Assembly: GCA_021325495.1 (NCBI GenBank)
Contig: JAJPGZ010000002.1
Coordinates: 248,001-312,000, forward strand
Direction: 5' to 3'
Length of the DNA stretch: 64,000 nucleotides
Source: Spartobacteria bacterium
Lineage (GTDB): Bacteria > Verrucomicrobiota > Verrucomicrobiia > Chthoniobacterales > UBA10450
The translations under genes and the position numbers were made by a program. Below the pieces are notes generated by a model. The model was not told where the DNA came from and did no database searches. It saw only the letters and a list, made by a program, of their open reading frames with translations. Shown here in pieces: positions 19,813 through 29,302 of this stretch. The first letter of the stretch is position 1; the number at the start of each line of letters is the position of its first letter.

Positions 19813-20846
19813 AAAATCTCGAGCTGTTTGCGCGTGGCCGAAAAAGAAAGCCGTTCCATCGCGCGCCACTGCGATTCAATGATCGCGGCCGCCCGCTTCT
19901 GTGTGTCTTTAAGCAATGTCGTCGCGATGCCCGCCACCTGTTCGATCGTGCGGCCGTGACCGCAAAAATTTGTGAACGCGATTCGCTCGATCGTTCCGTC
20001 GCCGCCCACGCACAACGTGCGCGCGAGCAACGCATCGCCCGCGACCTGTCCTGGCACACGGCTGCGATCTAGCTGCAGAACGATTTTATGCTTCGCCATT
20101 TCACGCAGATAATCGGCGTAAGATTTTCGCTCCGCGATGACACGCAGTTTGCCGTCGGGAAATTTCAATTCGGCCAACCGGTTTCTTCCTTTGCGTCCGT
20201 CGAAGTTGAAGACCGTCACCGACTCGCCGGTCTCGTCGCACAATCTTCGCGCGAGCAGGAACGCCGCGGCGTGATTTCGTGACGGCACGTCCCACTCGCG
20301 CGTGCCGACAAAAATTCCCGACTGCTGGTCCGGCAAGATCGACATGTTCCATTGTCGATCTTCCAACGGATACGGCGTCGGAATGAAAACCGCTTTCTCG
20401 CCGTCGTCTTTTGGCCTAACAAGTCGAAAAATCTCGGTCGCTTCCGGCGTCACTCCGATGCAACCGCCCGCGCGCCGGACGATGTCGATGAAACGTGCCA
20501 GCCGCCGGCGATCGCCAAGTTGCTGCGCAATTTGGTGGAGACCGGTCTCCTTGAACGAGACCGCGACGGTTCGCTTTTCCTCATTCAATTTCGTCAATGC
20601 TTGCTGCGTCGCTTTGAAATTGCCGCGCAGCAAAAGCAGCACCGGACTGTTGTCCGCAATGGCGAGCTTTACGTCGCGATGGAACGAACCGCCGGTGCAC
20701 GCGGCGAAAGCGTGAAAGTTGACCGGCGCGTGCGCCGGCGAATCGGCCTCGGCTGGATGTTCGAAATATTGTTCGCGATCCCGCCCGCCCGGGCTGAGCA
20801 CGGTCAACTTGAAATCGGCTGCGTCGTTAGGCGACGCCATGGTCAC
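19788..20846 (-). CDS. Uncharacterised protein, glycosyltransferase-like C-terminal half
   Basis: About 352 residues. No firm family. A surface-sugar enzyme is suggested only by weak GT-B-like features (GIFVGTREWDVPSRN, then a GGDGTIERIAF stretch) and by the neighbouring GT4 gene. GTG 20846 overlaps the PBP stop by 4 bases (GTGA); ATG 20840 is the alternative. The inverted motif pair at 20335-20362 is inside this gene. Confidence 0.5.
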   Translation of the reverse strand: MTMASPNDAADFKLTVLSPGGRDREQYFEHPAEADSPAHAPVNFHAFAACTGGSFHRDVKLAIADNSPVLLLLRGNFKATQQALTKLNEEKRTVAVSFKETGLHQIAQQLGDRRRLARFIDIVRRAGGCIGVTPEATEIFRLVRPKDDGEKAVFIPTPYPLEDRQWNMSILPDQQSGIFVGTREWDVPSRNHAAAFLLARRLCDETGESVTVFNFDGRKGRNRLAELKFPDGKLRVIAERKSYADYLREMAKHKIVLQLDRSRVPGQVAGDALLARTLCVGGDGTIERIAFTNFCGHGRTIEQVAGIATTLLKDTQKRAAAIIESQWRAMERLSFSATRKQLEIFYARIARR

Positions 20847-23443
20847 TGTTCTTCTTCTTCCGACGGCGGCGGGGTGGCCGCGCGCAACAAATTTTCTTCG
20901 CGCGCTTCGTCGAGCGGACCGACCGGTTGCGCTTTGCGAATCTCGGCCGGCGTCGTGGCCGGCTCGCGCCGCTCGTTAGGCTGGACCGGGATCGCTTTCA
21001 TGACCGGCGCGTTCGTTTCAGACGGCGTCGCTTCCACCCGCTGATTGTCGATCTTACCATTGTCGATCTTTTCTTCGGCGGGCTCCGTTTTCGGCGGCGC
21101 GGCAACGATCGTCGCTTTCGCGGAATTGTACGGATCCTTTTCCGCGAGCAATGTCGGCGCTCGCAACGCGATCGGTTGCAATTCTTTCAACTCCACCGCC
21201 GAGGCCGCGCGCGGAAATTCGCTCTCACTCGATTCATCTCTCGCGATTCGCAGCCGGGGCCCGCCGTGCACATCGCATTCCTCCGTCGGTTTTTGTTTAT
21301 CGGTCGCGAGCTCCAAATAAGTCGTGCGCTTCTGCACGGTATCGCCCGAGGCCGTCTTCACCGTGTCGTAACAACGATCGGTCGCGAGCAAACCGGAGCG
21401 CGCACAAATCTCGATCTTCTTCAATGTCGCGGGCTGCGGAATTGGTTTCGCTACATACCGATCCGCCGACGCGTTCATGATGTCGATCCACACCGGCATG
21501 GCCAGCTCGCGACCGAACGCGCCGCGATAAATTTTTTGCGGCTTATCGAAGCCGGCCCAGACCGCGCAGGTGATTGCGTTGTCGTAGCCGGCGAAAAGCG
21601 CATCGGTGAAATCGTAGGCCGTGCCGGTTTTTCCGGCGACGTCCGGGATTTTTTTCAAACCGAAAGCCGAGTGCGCGAGCTTGCCGGTGCCGATCTCAAG
21701 CGCATCGACCAAACACGAATGCACCTCATACGCTGTCTCCGGCCTAACGACGCTGACCTTGCCGCGCTCCTTTTGCGCGTCCCAAACGACGGTGCCGTCT
21801 TTCTCTTCGATCCGCTCGAGAATGTGGAAGTTGTTAGGCCGCGCGCCGGCGCCAGGAAAAATGGTGTAAGCGAGCGTGAGCTCCGAGAGCGTCACTTCAC
21901 TCGCGCCGAGAAATGTGGCCGGATACGGACGCAGCGGCGAACGAACGCCCGCCTTTTTGCAAAGATCGACAACTCCATCCACGCCGACATCGAGACCGAT
22001 GCGCACGGTCGCGCCGTTTTTCGATCGTGCGAGCGCCTGCCGCGCCGTCATCGCGCCTTCGTAACGATTATCTTCCGACTCCGGTCCCCATTCGCCGAGA
22101 ATTCCAGTCGTGCCGCCGATCATGACCGCGCGGTTATCGAGCGGCGAATCTTCCACCACCGTCCCCGGATACGCGTCGCCCGATTCAAACGCCGCCGCGT
22201 AAACGAACGGCTTCATCGCGGTTCCGGCCGGTCGCCGCGCCTGCAACGCGCGATCGTATTGGTTGTGCTCGAAATCGCGTCCGCCGACGAGCGCGAGAAT
22301 TCCGCCGGTCGCGTTATCGAGCGCGAGCACCGCGCCCTGCAAATATTCCGGCGCGGGCAAGATCGACATCTTGTTTTCCGATTTCGCTTTCTTAAACGTC
22401 GCGGCGTAATCGGCGTAGGTTTGATGAGCGTAACCGTTGACGCGTTCGGCTTTGTCCAAACTTTTCCGCAACGAATCCTCGGCCACGCGTTGCAAATCGG
22501 CGTCGATCGTCGTCCGAATGCGATAACCTTCATTCATGGCGCGGTCCCAGCCGACCGCTTCGATCACTTTCTGCCGAATGTAATCGACCGCGTAAGTCTG
22601 CCCCTGCGCGTTTTGCCGATTGCTGATCACGACTTCCTCGGCCTGCGCGCTGGCACATGTCGATCTATCGATAAAGCCTAACGAACGCATTCGCTCGAGC
22701 GCGTAATTGCGCGCCTCTTTCGCCTGAGCTTTGTCGTTCCACGGCGAAAGCCGGTTCGGACTTTTGATTAACCCTGCGAGCGTGGCGCATTCGGTCAGCG
22801 TCATATCGCGCGCCGGCTTCGCAAAATATCCGCGCGCCGCCGCTTCCGCGCCGTAAAGTCCGCCGCCGAAGTAAATGCGGTTGAGATACAGCTCCATGAT
22901 TTTCTGCTTCCCGAAACTTTCTTCGATTCGTTTGGCCAGATAAATTTCGAGCAGCTTGCGGCGAAACGTTCTCTCTTTGAGCGCAAAACTGTTCCGCGCC
23001 AATTGTTGCGTGATCGTGCTCGCGCCCTGACGGACGTGACCGGCCGCGAAATTCTTCAACGCGGCGCGAATGATGCCGCCGAAATCGTAACCGCGATGCT
23101 GGTAAAACTTCGCGTCTTCGACCGACACCACGGCGTTCACCAGATTCCGCGGGATTTGGTCGTACGGAATCGTCTCGCGGTTCTCGACGTAAATTTGTCC
23201 AAAGATTTTGTCGTTGCGATCTACGATCACGCTGGCCGATTCCATCTGCTCGAGATGCGAGATGTCGAAACCGGCCGCCTCCGCTTTGAGACCGCTTGCT
23301 AAGATCGACATGTAAATTGCGAGCGAAGAAATCAGCAGCGCGACGGCTGCGACCGGAATGTAAAATTGCGGGCGCAAATACCATGGCGGCGGAAACTCGA
23401 ATCCCGGCGGCGGCGGATGCAGATATGGCGAGTTGCTTCTCAC
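20843..23443 (-). CDS. mrcA: Class A penicillin-binding protein (PBP1A-like)
   Basis: Bifunctional peptidoglycan synthase of about 866 residues. A proline-rich cytoplasmic N-terminus is followed by one membrane helix. The GT51 domain has VEDAKFYQHRG and GASTITQQLARN. The transpeptidase has SKN and KTGTAYDFTDALFAGY. The usual SxxK nucleophile box reads RPAGTAMKPF, so Thr replaces Ser. A Glu/Pro-rich tail ends the protein. GTG 23443 avoids overlap with the divergent midA; the frame is open to 23491. Seven motif copies lie inside, including the tandem pair at 21045 and 21060. Confidence 0.9.
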   Translation of the reverse strand: MRSNSPYLHPPPPGFEFPPPWYLRPQFYIPVAAVALLISSLAIYMSILASGLKAEAAGFDISHLEQMESASVIVDRNDKIFGQIYVENRETIPYDQIPRNLVNAVVSVEDAKFYQHRGYDFGGIIRAALKNFAAGHVRQGASTITQQLARNSFALKERTFRRKLLEIYLAKRIEESFGKQKIMELYLNRIYFGGGLYGAEAAARGYFAKPARDMTLTECATLAGLIKSPNRLSPWNDKAQAKEARNYALERMRSLGFIDRSTCASAQAEEVVISNRQNAQGQTYAVDYIRQKVIEAVGWDRAMNEGYRIRTTIDADLQRVAEDSLRKSLDKAERVNGYAHQTYADYAATFKKAKSENKMSILPAPEYLQGAVLALDNATGGILALVGGRDFEHNQYDRALQARRPAGTAMKPFVYAAAFESGDAYPGTVVEDSPLDNRAVMIGGTTGILGEWGPESEDNRYEGAMTARQALARSKNGATVRIGLDVGVDGVVDLCKKAGVRSPLRPYPATFLGASEVTLSELTLAYTIFPGAGARPNNFHILERIEEKDGTVVWDAQKERGKVSVVRPETAYEVHSCLVDALEIGTGKLAHSAFGLKKIPDVAGKTGTAYDFTDALFAGYDNAITCAVWAGFDKPQKIYRGAFGRELAMPVWIDIMNASADRYVAKPIPQPATLKKIEICARSGLLATDRCYDTVKTASGDTVQKRTTYLELATDKQKPTEECDVHGGPRLRIARDESSESEFPRAASAVELKELQPIALRAPTLLAEKDPYNSAKATIVAAPPKTEPAEEKIDNGKIDNQRVEATPSETNAPVMKAIPVQPNERREPATTPAEIRKAQPVGPLDEAREENLLRAATPPPSEEEEQ

Positions 23444-23474
23444 GACTTGGGCGGGCAACGTTCCACGCTCCCAA

Positions 23475-24476
23475 TTGCAGACGCAACTCATTCAAATCAT
23501 CCGCGATAAAATCCGCGCACACGGTCCGCAGCCATTCGCGTGGTTCATACAGCAGGCCCTCTATCATCCCGCGCACGGCTATTATAGTTCTGGCCGCGCG
23601 CGGATCGGTCGGGACGGGGATTATTTTACGAACGTCAGCGTTGGTCCGCTCTTCGGGCGATTGCTCGCCGCGCAATTCGCGCAAATGTGGAAACGCCTCG
23701 GCAAGATCGACAATTTCATTCTGGTGGAGGAAGGCGCGCACGATGGCCAATTCGCGCGCGATGTGCTCGAAGCCGCGCGCAGAGACGCGCCCGACTTCTT
23801 CGCCGATTTACGATATCGCATCATCGAACCGTTCCGTGTCTGGCAAGATCGACAACGACAAACGCTCGGCGATTTCCAGGAAAAAGTGGAATGGCCTAAC
23901 GAGCTTGCGCCGTTCACTGGCGTTCATTTCTCAAACGAACTCCTCGACGCCATGCCGATTAACTTCCGAAATAAACTTGTCGATCTTGCGAGCGATCAGT
24001 TCGTCTTCGTCGATTCGCCGGCCGAACAAATCACAAATCAATCGCAGCTCGACTGGATCGACAAAGTCGCGGCGAATTTGCAGCGCGGGTTTGTTTTAAT
24101 TATCGACTACGGCTTCGCGCGAAATGAATTTCGCGAAGTTGTGCAAGCACGCGCGCAACATCGACATCTCGATTCGCCGTTCGAACAAATCGGCGACGCG
24201 GACATTACCGCGCATATCAATTGGACCGATATCGCCGAACGCGCTGAAGCGAAGGGATTGCGCGTAGCCGGTTTCACCGACCAACATCATTTTCTCACCG
24301 GCATCATTTCCGATCTGGTCGCACCCGATTCGCCGCGCGCGCTGCAGACGCTCTTGCATCCGGAAATGCTCGGCCGCGTCTTCCAGGTTTTACTTCTAAA
24401 TAAAGATGTCGATCTTGCGCCGCCGCTGGCTGGTTTCAAGTTTGCGCGCGACGCGCAGAGTCTGTTAAACCGGTAA
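23475..24476 (+). CDS. MidA/NDUFAF7-family SAM-dependent methyltransferase
   Basis: About 333 residues of the COG1565 family, whose mitochondrial relative NDUFAF7 methylates an arginine of complex I. The N-terminal FAWFIQQALYHPAHGYY and the SAM-loop LVEEGAHDGQFARDV are typical. FSNELLDAMP is the family's conserved central element. No ATG is available; TTG 23475 or TTG 23433 are candidates, the latter overlapping the divergent PBP gene. It is first in a run with mlaE, mlaF and mlaD. Confidence 0.85.
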   Translation: MQTQLIQIIRDKIRAHGPQPFAWFIQQALYHPAHGYYSSGRARIGRDGDYFTNVSVGPLFGRLLAAQFAQMWKRLGKIDNFILVEEGAHDGQFARDVLEAARRDAPDFFADLRYRIIEPFRVWQDRQRQTLGDFQEKVEWPNELAPFTGVHFSNELLDAMPINFRNKLVDLASDQFVFVDSPAEQITNQSQLDWIDKVAANLQRGFVLIIDYGFARNEFREVVQARAQHRHLDSPFEQIGDADITAHINWTDIAERAEAKGLRVAGFTDQHHFLTGIISDLVAPDSPRALQTLLHPEMLGRVFQVLLLNKDVDLAPPLAGFKFARDAQSLLNR

Positions 24477-24477
24477 T

Positions 24478-25218
24478 CTGAAAAATTATCTCCGGCTCAA
24501 TCTCGACCTGCTTTACTGGCTCTTCGTCGCGCCATTCCGCGGAGAGTTTTTCAAGATCGGCGCGATCTTTCGCCAGATGGTTTTTATCGGCGTGCGCGCG
24601 GCGCCGATGGTCGCGCTAACCGCGTTCAGCATCGGCGTGACGCTGGCGATGCAAGCGGCGCATTCGTTGCAACAACTCGGCGCCGAGATCTACGTGCCCG
24701 ATCTCGTGATGTTGTCGATCTTGCGCGAGATGGGGCCGGTCTTGATCGCGGTCATCGTCATCGGTCGCAGCGGTTCCGCGGTCGCGGCCGAACTCGGCAC
24801 GATGAAAGTATCAGAAGAAATCGAAGCGCTCGAAGTGATGGCGATTAATCCGGTGCAATACCTGGTCGTGCCGCGTTTCATCGCCATGCTCATCATGCTT
24901 CCGGCGCTGACGATTTTCGGAAATTATATCGGCGTGCTCGGCGGCTGGGCCGTCTGTCGATTCGCGCTCAACTTCAACACCGCCGGTTTCATCATACGCG
25001 CGTTGCAGAGCGCCGACACGTGGGATTTGTATTCGGGCATGATCAAGAGCGCGGTGTTCGCGTGGATCATCATCACGATTGCATGCAACGCCGGATTGCA
25101 TGTCGAAGGCGGCGCCGAAGGCGTGGGGCAATCGACGACTTCTTCGGTCGTGCAGGCGTTGCTCGCGATGCTGGTGACGAACGCAATTCTTACCGGCATA
25201 TTCTTTTTCGCAGCATGA
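24478..25218 (+). CDS. mlaE: MlaE-like ABC permease for lipid transport
   Basis: Membrane permease of the MlaE/TtgB family, which moves phospholipid between the membranes with MlaF and MlaD. The first ATG (24577) would remove the interfacial helix that the family has before the RQMVFIGVRAAPMVALT segment. The frame is open upstream to 24469 and encodes LKNYLRLNLDLLYWLFVAPF, as expected for that helix. The only near-cognate start there is CTG 24478, two bases after the midA stop. It overlaps mlaF by ATGA. Confidence 0.85.
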   Translation: MKNYLRLNLDLLYWLFVAPFRGEFFKIGAIFRQMVFIGVRAAPMVALTAFSIGVTLAMQAAHSLQQLGAEIYVPDLVMLSILREMGPVLIAVIVIGRSGSAVAAELGTMKVSEEIEALEVMAINPVQYLVVPRFIAMLIMLPALTIFGNYIGVLGGWAVCRFALNFNTAGFIIRALQSADTWDLYSGMIKSAVFAWIIITIACNAGLHVEGGAEGVGQSTTSSVVQALLAMLVTNAILTGIFFFAA

Positions 25219-26063
25219 ACGGCGAACCGGTCATAGAAGTTGTCGATCTTGTACGGAAGTTCGGGGATCGCGCCGTCATCGATAACATCTCTTTGAAGAT
25301 TCATCGCGGCGAGACGCTCGTCATCATGGGTGGCAGCGGTTGCGGGAAGAGCACACTGTTGCGTCACATTATCGGCTCGATGAGACCGACTTCGGGCTCG
25401 GTAAAAATTTTCGGCGAGGAGATCACGGCCATGAACGAGCGCGAGATCGGAAACGTGCGCAAGCGTTTCGGAATGCTCTTTCAATCCGGCGCGTTGCTCG
25501 CTTCACTTACCGTTGGCGAAAACGTGGCGTTGCCCTTGTTGCAGCACACTCGAAAAACGCCGGAAGAGATCGACGAAATCGTGGAGCAAAAATTGAAAAT
25601 GGTGGGCCTGAGCGGATTTGAAAATCTGAAACCGTCTGAGATTAGCGGCGGAATGAAGAAACGCGTCGGCCTCGCGCGCGCGCTCGCGCTCGATCCGGAA
25701 TTGCTTTTCAGCGACGAGCCGACGTCCGGACTCGATCCGATCATGACCGCAGTTGTCGATCAACTCACGCTGAAGCTGACGCACGGCGCGCACATGACCG
25801 CTGTCGTGGTGACGCACGACATGACGAGCGCGTTTCGGATTGCCACGCGCATGATCATGCTCGGCCACGGCTCGATCGTGGCGCAAGGGACGCCGGATGA
25901 AATTCGCACGAGCCCGAACCCGGAAGTGCAGCAGTTCATTAACGGCGAAGCGGACGGACCGATTCCGCTAAATCTTTCGCAAGATGAACATGTCGATCTT
26001 CAACATGTGAAGCCGCGCCCGTGCGTCGCGGCGCGGAATCGGTTTCATCACAAACACGGATGA
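25215..26063 (+). CDS. mlaF: MlaF-like ABC transporter ATPase
   Basis: A 282-residue ATPase with Walker A GGSGCGKST, signature ISGGMKKRVGLARAL, Walker B LLFSDEPTSGLDP and the switch His in VVTHDM. It drives the lipid transporter with MlaE. Start 25215 overlaps the mlaE stop (ATGA) and the stop overlaps mlaD (ATGA), so translation is probably coupled. The C-terminal 30 residues beyond the usual end are unusual and contain motif copy 25990. Confidence 0.92.
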   Translation: MNGEPVIEVVDLVRKFGDRAVIDNISLKIHRGETLVIMGGSGCGKSTLLRHIIGSMRPTSGSVKIFGEEITAMNEREIGNVRKRFGMLFQSGALLASLTVGENVALPLLQHTRKTPEEIDEIVEQKLKMVGLSGFENLKPSEISGGMKKRVGLARALALDPELLFSDEPTSGLDPIMTAVVDQLTLKLTHGAHMTAVVVTHDMTSAFRIATRMIMLGHGSIVAQGTPDEIRTSPNPEVQQFINGEADGPIPLNLSQDEHVDLQHVKPRPCVAARNRFHHKHG

Positions 26064-26920
26064 AAAAAAATCTCTCCGATTACCTGGTGGCCTTGTCCGT
26101 CATCGTTTGCAGCATCGTGCTGCTTACGGCGCTGACGTTCGCGCTCTCCGGTTACCGATTAAAGAAACCGACGCGCACTTTGCAGATCCGATATCAAGAC
26201 GTGACCGGAATCAAAGTTCACTCGGAAGTGCGTTACGCCGGCGCGCCGGCCGGACGCGTCATCGCGATGCGGCATCTCACCGCGAACGAGCGGGCAAAAT
26301 CGACAAACAAACGTGATGCCGTGGTCGTCACCGTCGAGCTCGATGAAGACATCCCGCCGTTGCCTAACGATATCGTGGCGACATTAAGCGCGGATACATT
26401 GCTCGCGCCGAAGTTCGTCGCGCTTTCTGCGGGAACGCCCGGCGGCAAAACGCTGGCGAACAATTCGGCGATCGAAGGTCATCCGGCTTATGGCATCGAA
26501 GAAATCACGGCGGCGGCGGGCCCGCTGGTCGATAACGCGAACAAGTTGATCGATACGCTCAATGGCACGTTCACCGATTTAAAAACGAACCTCGGCGATT
26601 TCATGCCGAAGATTTCCCCCTTGTTAGACTCGCTCAAGATCGACATCGACAATTTGCAGCCGGTCGAATCGAAACTCGACGGCGTTCTCGGCACCGCCAA
26701 CACATTTCTCGGCAACACCGACACGAAGTTGCAGGAACAGTTAAAAGAGCTGCACGTGACATTGTTGAATTTAAAGGTCATCACCACGCACGCGAAGGCG
26801 CTGGTCGATGCGCTCAGCGAAAAACCGAACCGGTTAATTTTCAGCGGCAAAGCGCCGCAACTGACGCCCGAAGACGAGATCATCAAAAGCAACAAGCCGT
26901 TGCCGGCGAAGAAGCCGTGA
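26060..26920 (+). CDS. mlaD: MlaD/MCE-domain lipid-binding protein
   Basis: 286 residues with one N-terminal membrane anchor (LVALSVIVCSIVLLTALTFAL) and a periplasmic MCE domain (IRYQDVTGIKVHSEVRYAGAPAGRV). A long helical tail ends near LPAKKP. It forms the periplasmic hexameric ring over MlaE in this family. The 10-mer copy 26636 encodes KID in the helical tail. Confidence 0.9.
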   Translation: MKKNLSDYLVALSVIVCSIVLLTALTFALSGYRLKKPTRTLQIRYQDVTGIKVHSEVRYAGAPAGRVIAMRHLTANERAKSTNKRDAVVVTVELDEDIPPLPNDIVATLSADTLLAPKFVALSAGTPGGKTLANNSAIEGHPAYGIEEITAAAGPLVDNANKLIDTLNGTFTDLKTNLGDFMPKISPLLDSLKIDIDNLQPVESKLDGVLGTANTFLGNTDTKLQEQLKELHVTLLNLKVITTHAKALVDALSEKPNRLIFSGKAPQLTPEDEIIKSNKPLPAKKP

Positions 26921-26963
26921 AGTGCGCGCTTGCGCGCGCGAATTCATTCTCGAAAGTTCGCCG

Positions 26964-27749
26964 ATGATTTTGCGAATGAAGATGTCGATCTTACATGCGC
27001 TGTTGTTGCTTGCGCCGTCGATATCCGCATTTGGATCGAACAGCGTCGTGAACATGTCGCATTACGATTTAATGCGGCCGGACTTCGTCGCCATGAAAAG
27101 CGAAGGCATCGTCGGCGTTATTCATGAAGCGACATTCCCGCGCTACGCGACGGACAATCGCTATCATGAACGGCAGGACGCGGCATTACGCGCCGGTCTT
27201 TTGTGGGGCGCATACCATTTCGGCGACGCGACAAATCCGATAACGCAGGCGGATCATTTTCTGAACGTGGTCGCGCAATCGCGGCCGGCCATTCGAGAAA
27301 TGCCGGAGTCGGAAGGACGTCGTTCGGGCGCGTTGCTTGTGCTCGATTTTGAAAAAAACGGGCATTATCCCGGCGGAACCATGAGCGTGGGGCAGGCGGT
27401 CGCGTTTGTGAATCGCATCAAGGAACGCACCGGAAAATATCCGGGTTTGTATTGCAGCGAGTATCGGTTGCGGCAGATGCTTTATGGCGCCGGCGCGAGC
27501 GAATCGCAAAGGCGAACGTTGTCGAACTGCTGGTTGTGGATTGCGAATTATCATTTCCAACCGCGCAACACCGCGCCGTGGGACCGCTGGGATATGTGGC
27601 AATACACCGGGGACGGCAAATGCGATCTGCGTCCGCGCAGCGCGTATCCGAAGAGCGTGGCGAACATTCGAAAAGCCGAGCGCAATATTTTCAACGGAAA
27701 CAACGCGGCGCTGCAATCGTTCTGGCGCTCGAATGCGTGGTATCCATAA
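26964..27749 (+). CDS. Secreted GH25 lysozyme-like muramidase
   Basis: About 261 residues. A signal peptide (MKMSILHALLLLAPSISAFG) is followed by a GH25 barrel: VNMSHYDLMRPDF, VIHEATF, WGAYHFG, LLVLDFEKNG (catalytic Asp/Glu pair) and WDMWQYTGDG. It should cleave the glycan strand of peptidoglycan. It follows the mla genes and may be cotranscribed. The motif at 26982 encodes the MSIL of the signal peptide. Confidence 0.88.
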   Translation: MILRMKMSILHALLLLAPSISAFGSNSVVNMSHYDLMRPDFVAMKSEGIVGVIHEATFPRYATDNRYHERQDAALRAGLLWGAYHFGDATNPITQADHFLNVVAQSRPAIREMPESEGRRSGALLVLDFEKNGHYPGGTMSVGQAVAFVNRIKERTGKYPGLYCSEYRLRQMLYGAGASESQRRTLSNCWLWIANYHFQPRNTAPWDRWDMWQYTGDGKCDLRPRSAYPKSVANIRKAERNIFNGNNAALQSFWRSNAWYP

Positions 27750-27754
27750 TTGAC

Positions 27755-28858
27755 TTAGCGATTGTCGATCTTGTCGGATGCAATTCCGCGACGGGTCGTT
27801 AGGTAAACGGCGAAACTGCCGAGCCAATGACCACCTTCGTAATGTTCGCCGGTGACAGCCGCGAGTCCGGCGCGTCGATGCGCATCGGCGGCCGCTTGCA
27901 AGGAGGCGCGGCGCGGGTCGTCGTTAGGCAACGCGGACAGAATTCCCTCCAGCATCCATGCCCGGCTCAAATTTAATCCGTCGAGGTGCGCGAGCTTGGG
28001 ATCGCTCGGATCGGGCGAGACCACCGGTCGCAGCCAGCCGGCATTTCCATCGGCGGGAATTTGCGGCATGAAATCACGCAGCCATTTCGCGAACTCGTCG
28101 CGGGTTAGCACGCGCCGCATCACGTCGGCTTCGCCCAGCGACGGCGACAGGAAATCTTCACCTGAAGGTTCGTAGGCGAGCGGCGCGTTTTTGTCGTTAA
28201 GGAAAAACTTTCGCGCGGCATCAGCTGTGAGTTTGGCGAAGGAGCGATTGTCGATCTTGCGCGCGTAATCGAGCATCAATCCGAGTCCGAACGCGGTTTG
28301 GTCGTGCTCGCCGATTCGCACCGGATGCGAAAGCTTCGGCAGCCAGTTCGTTAGGCGTTCGACCGCGATATCCTCGAGTGGCTTCAGGTTCGCGGACATC
28401 TCGCGCGCTTGCGCATCGTCCCATTCCCGCAGCTCGGCGCAAAGTTGCAGCAGCCAGCTCAAACCGTACGGACGCTCAAAACTGGCGCGGCCCGTTCCGC
28501 GTAAATACGCCGCTTCCTGTTTGAGATGATCGGCCGTCAAACTCTTGCGCAACGCTTCACGCGCGCGCGGAACGAACGCCGCATCCGGAAACGTCCGAAT
28601 CAGCCTAACGAGCAGCCAGTGCCCGTGCACGGACGAATGCCAGTCGTAACAGCCGCAAAATGCGGGCGTCAATTTGCGCGGCGGCGCGACGTCCGCATCG
28701 CTGTTTAAAACATGGCTGATCTTGTTCGGGTATTCTTTATCGACGCAAGCGAGCGCGAGATTGGCGAATCGCTCCGCCGTTCTCGCATCGAATTCCGCGG
28801 CCGCCGCGGATGACGTGATAAATATCGCTAAGATCGACAATCGCATTCCGCGTTTCAT
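27755..28858 (-). CDS. DUF2891 family secreted protein
   Basis: 367 residues with a signal peptide (LSILAIFITSSAAAA). It contains CGCYDWHSSVHGHW and RPYGLSWLLQLCAELREW, elements I associate with DUF2891, an all-helical family of unknown enzymology. The protein ends KIDNR because a 10-mer copy (27762) overlaps its 3' end. It is convergent with the lysozyme gene, 5 bases apart, and directly downstream of the STAS-like gene. Confidence 0.75.
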   Translation of the reverse strand: MKRGMRLSILAIFITSSAAAAEFDARTAERFANLALACVDKEYPNKISHVLNSDADVAPPRKLTPAFCGCYDWHSSVHGHWLLVRLIRTFPDAAFVPRAREALRKSLTADHLKQEAAYLRGTGRASFERPYGLSWLLQLCAELREWDDAQAREMSANLKPLEDIAVERLTNWLPKLSHPVRIGEHDQTAFGLGLMLDYARKIDNRSFAKLTADAARKFFLNDKNAPLAYEPSGEDFLSPSLGEADVMRRVLTRDEFAKWLRDFMPQIPADGNAGWLRPVVSPDPSDPKLAHLDGLNLSRAWMLEGILSALPNDDPRRASLQAAADAHRRAGLAAVTGEHYEGGHWLGSFAVYLTTRRGIASDKIDNR

Positions 28859-28859
28859 T

Positions 28860-29225
28860 TCAATCGAACAAAATCTTCATCGCTTCCTCCACCGTGGCGC
28901 ACGTCATGATCTTCACATCATGCCGGTAGTGAAACCTCGACATGATTTGCAGCCCGATATCGCGCGTCGGATCGGGAATGACGCGGACGACCGCAGCCAC
29001 GCCATTTTTGTTTGCGAAATCCATCGTGGCTTCAATGTACGGCGCGCAATCGACATCCATCAACGTGAGATGACTCAGGTCCGCGAGCAATCCGAAGCCG
29101 GGGCGCATCTTTTCGATGGCGGCACGGGCAGGATCGGCCCAGCGCGCGCTTTCCTCGGCGGTGACGTGACCGTGGTAGCGAATGATGAACAAATTGCGCG
29201 CACCATCGCTTTCGAGTTCGATCAT
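28860..29225 (-). CDS. STAS/SpoIIAA-like domain protein
   Basis: A single 121-residue domain with alternating strands and helices (GFGLLADLSHLTLMD, then VAAVVRVIPDPTRDIGLQIMSRF). This resembles SpoIIAA-like STAS proteins. A phosphorylatable Ser is not obvious. Role unknown. It is adjacent to DUF2891 and probably cotranscribed with it. Confidence 0.55.
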   Translation of the reverse strand: MIELESDGARNLFIIRYHGHVTAEESARWADPARAAIEKMRPGFGLLADLSHLTLMDVDCAPYIEATMDFANKNGVAAVVRVIPDPTRDIGLQIMSRFHYRHDVKIMTCATVEEAMKILFD

Positions 29226-29302
29226 GTTGAAATGATTCGCCGCAGTGGCGCGTTTGTCGATTCGACTTTGAACGGCGAGATGTCGATCTTACACTGCTTA
29301 AC

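Noticed and set aside
20927-22681. 584-codon open frame opposite the PBP gene
   Set aside because: Its translation is Arg/Phe-rich without domains, whereas the opposite strand encodes a full class A PBP.
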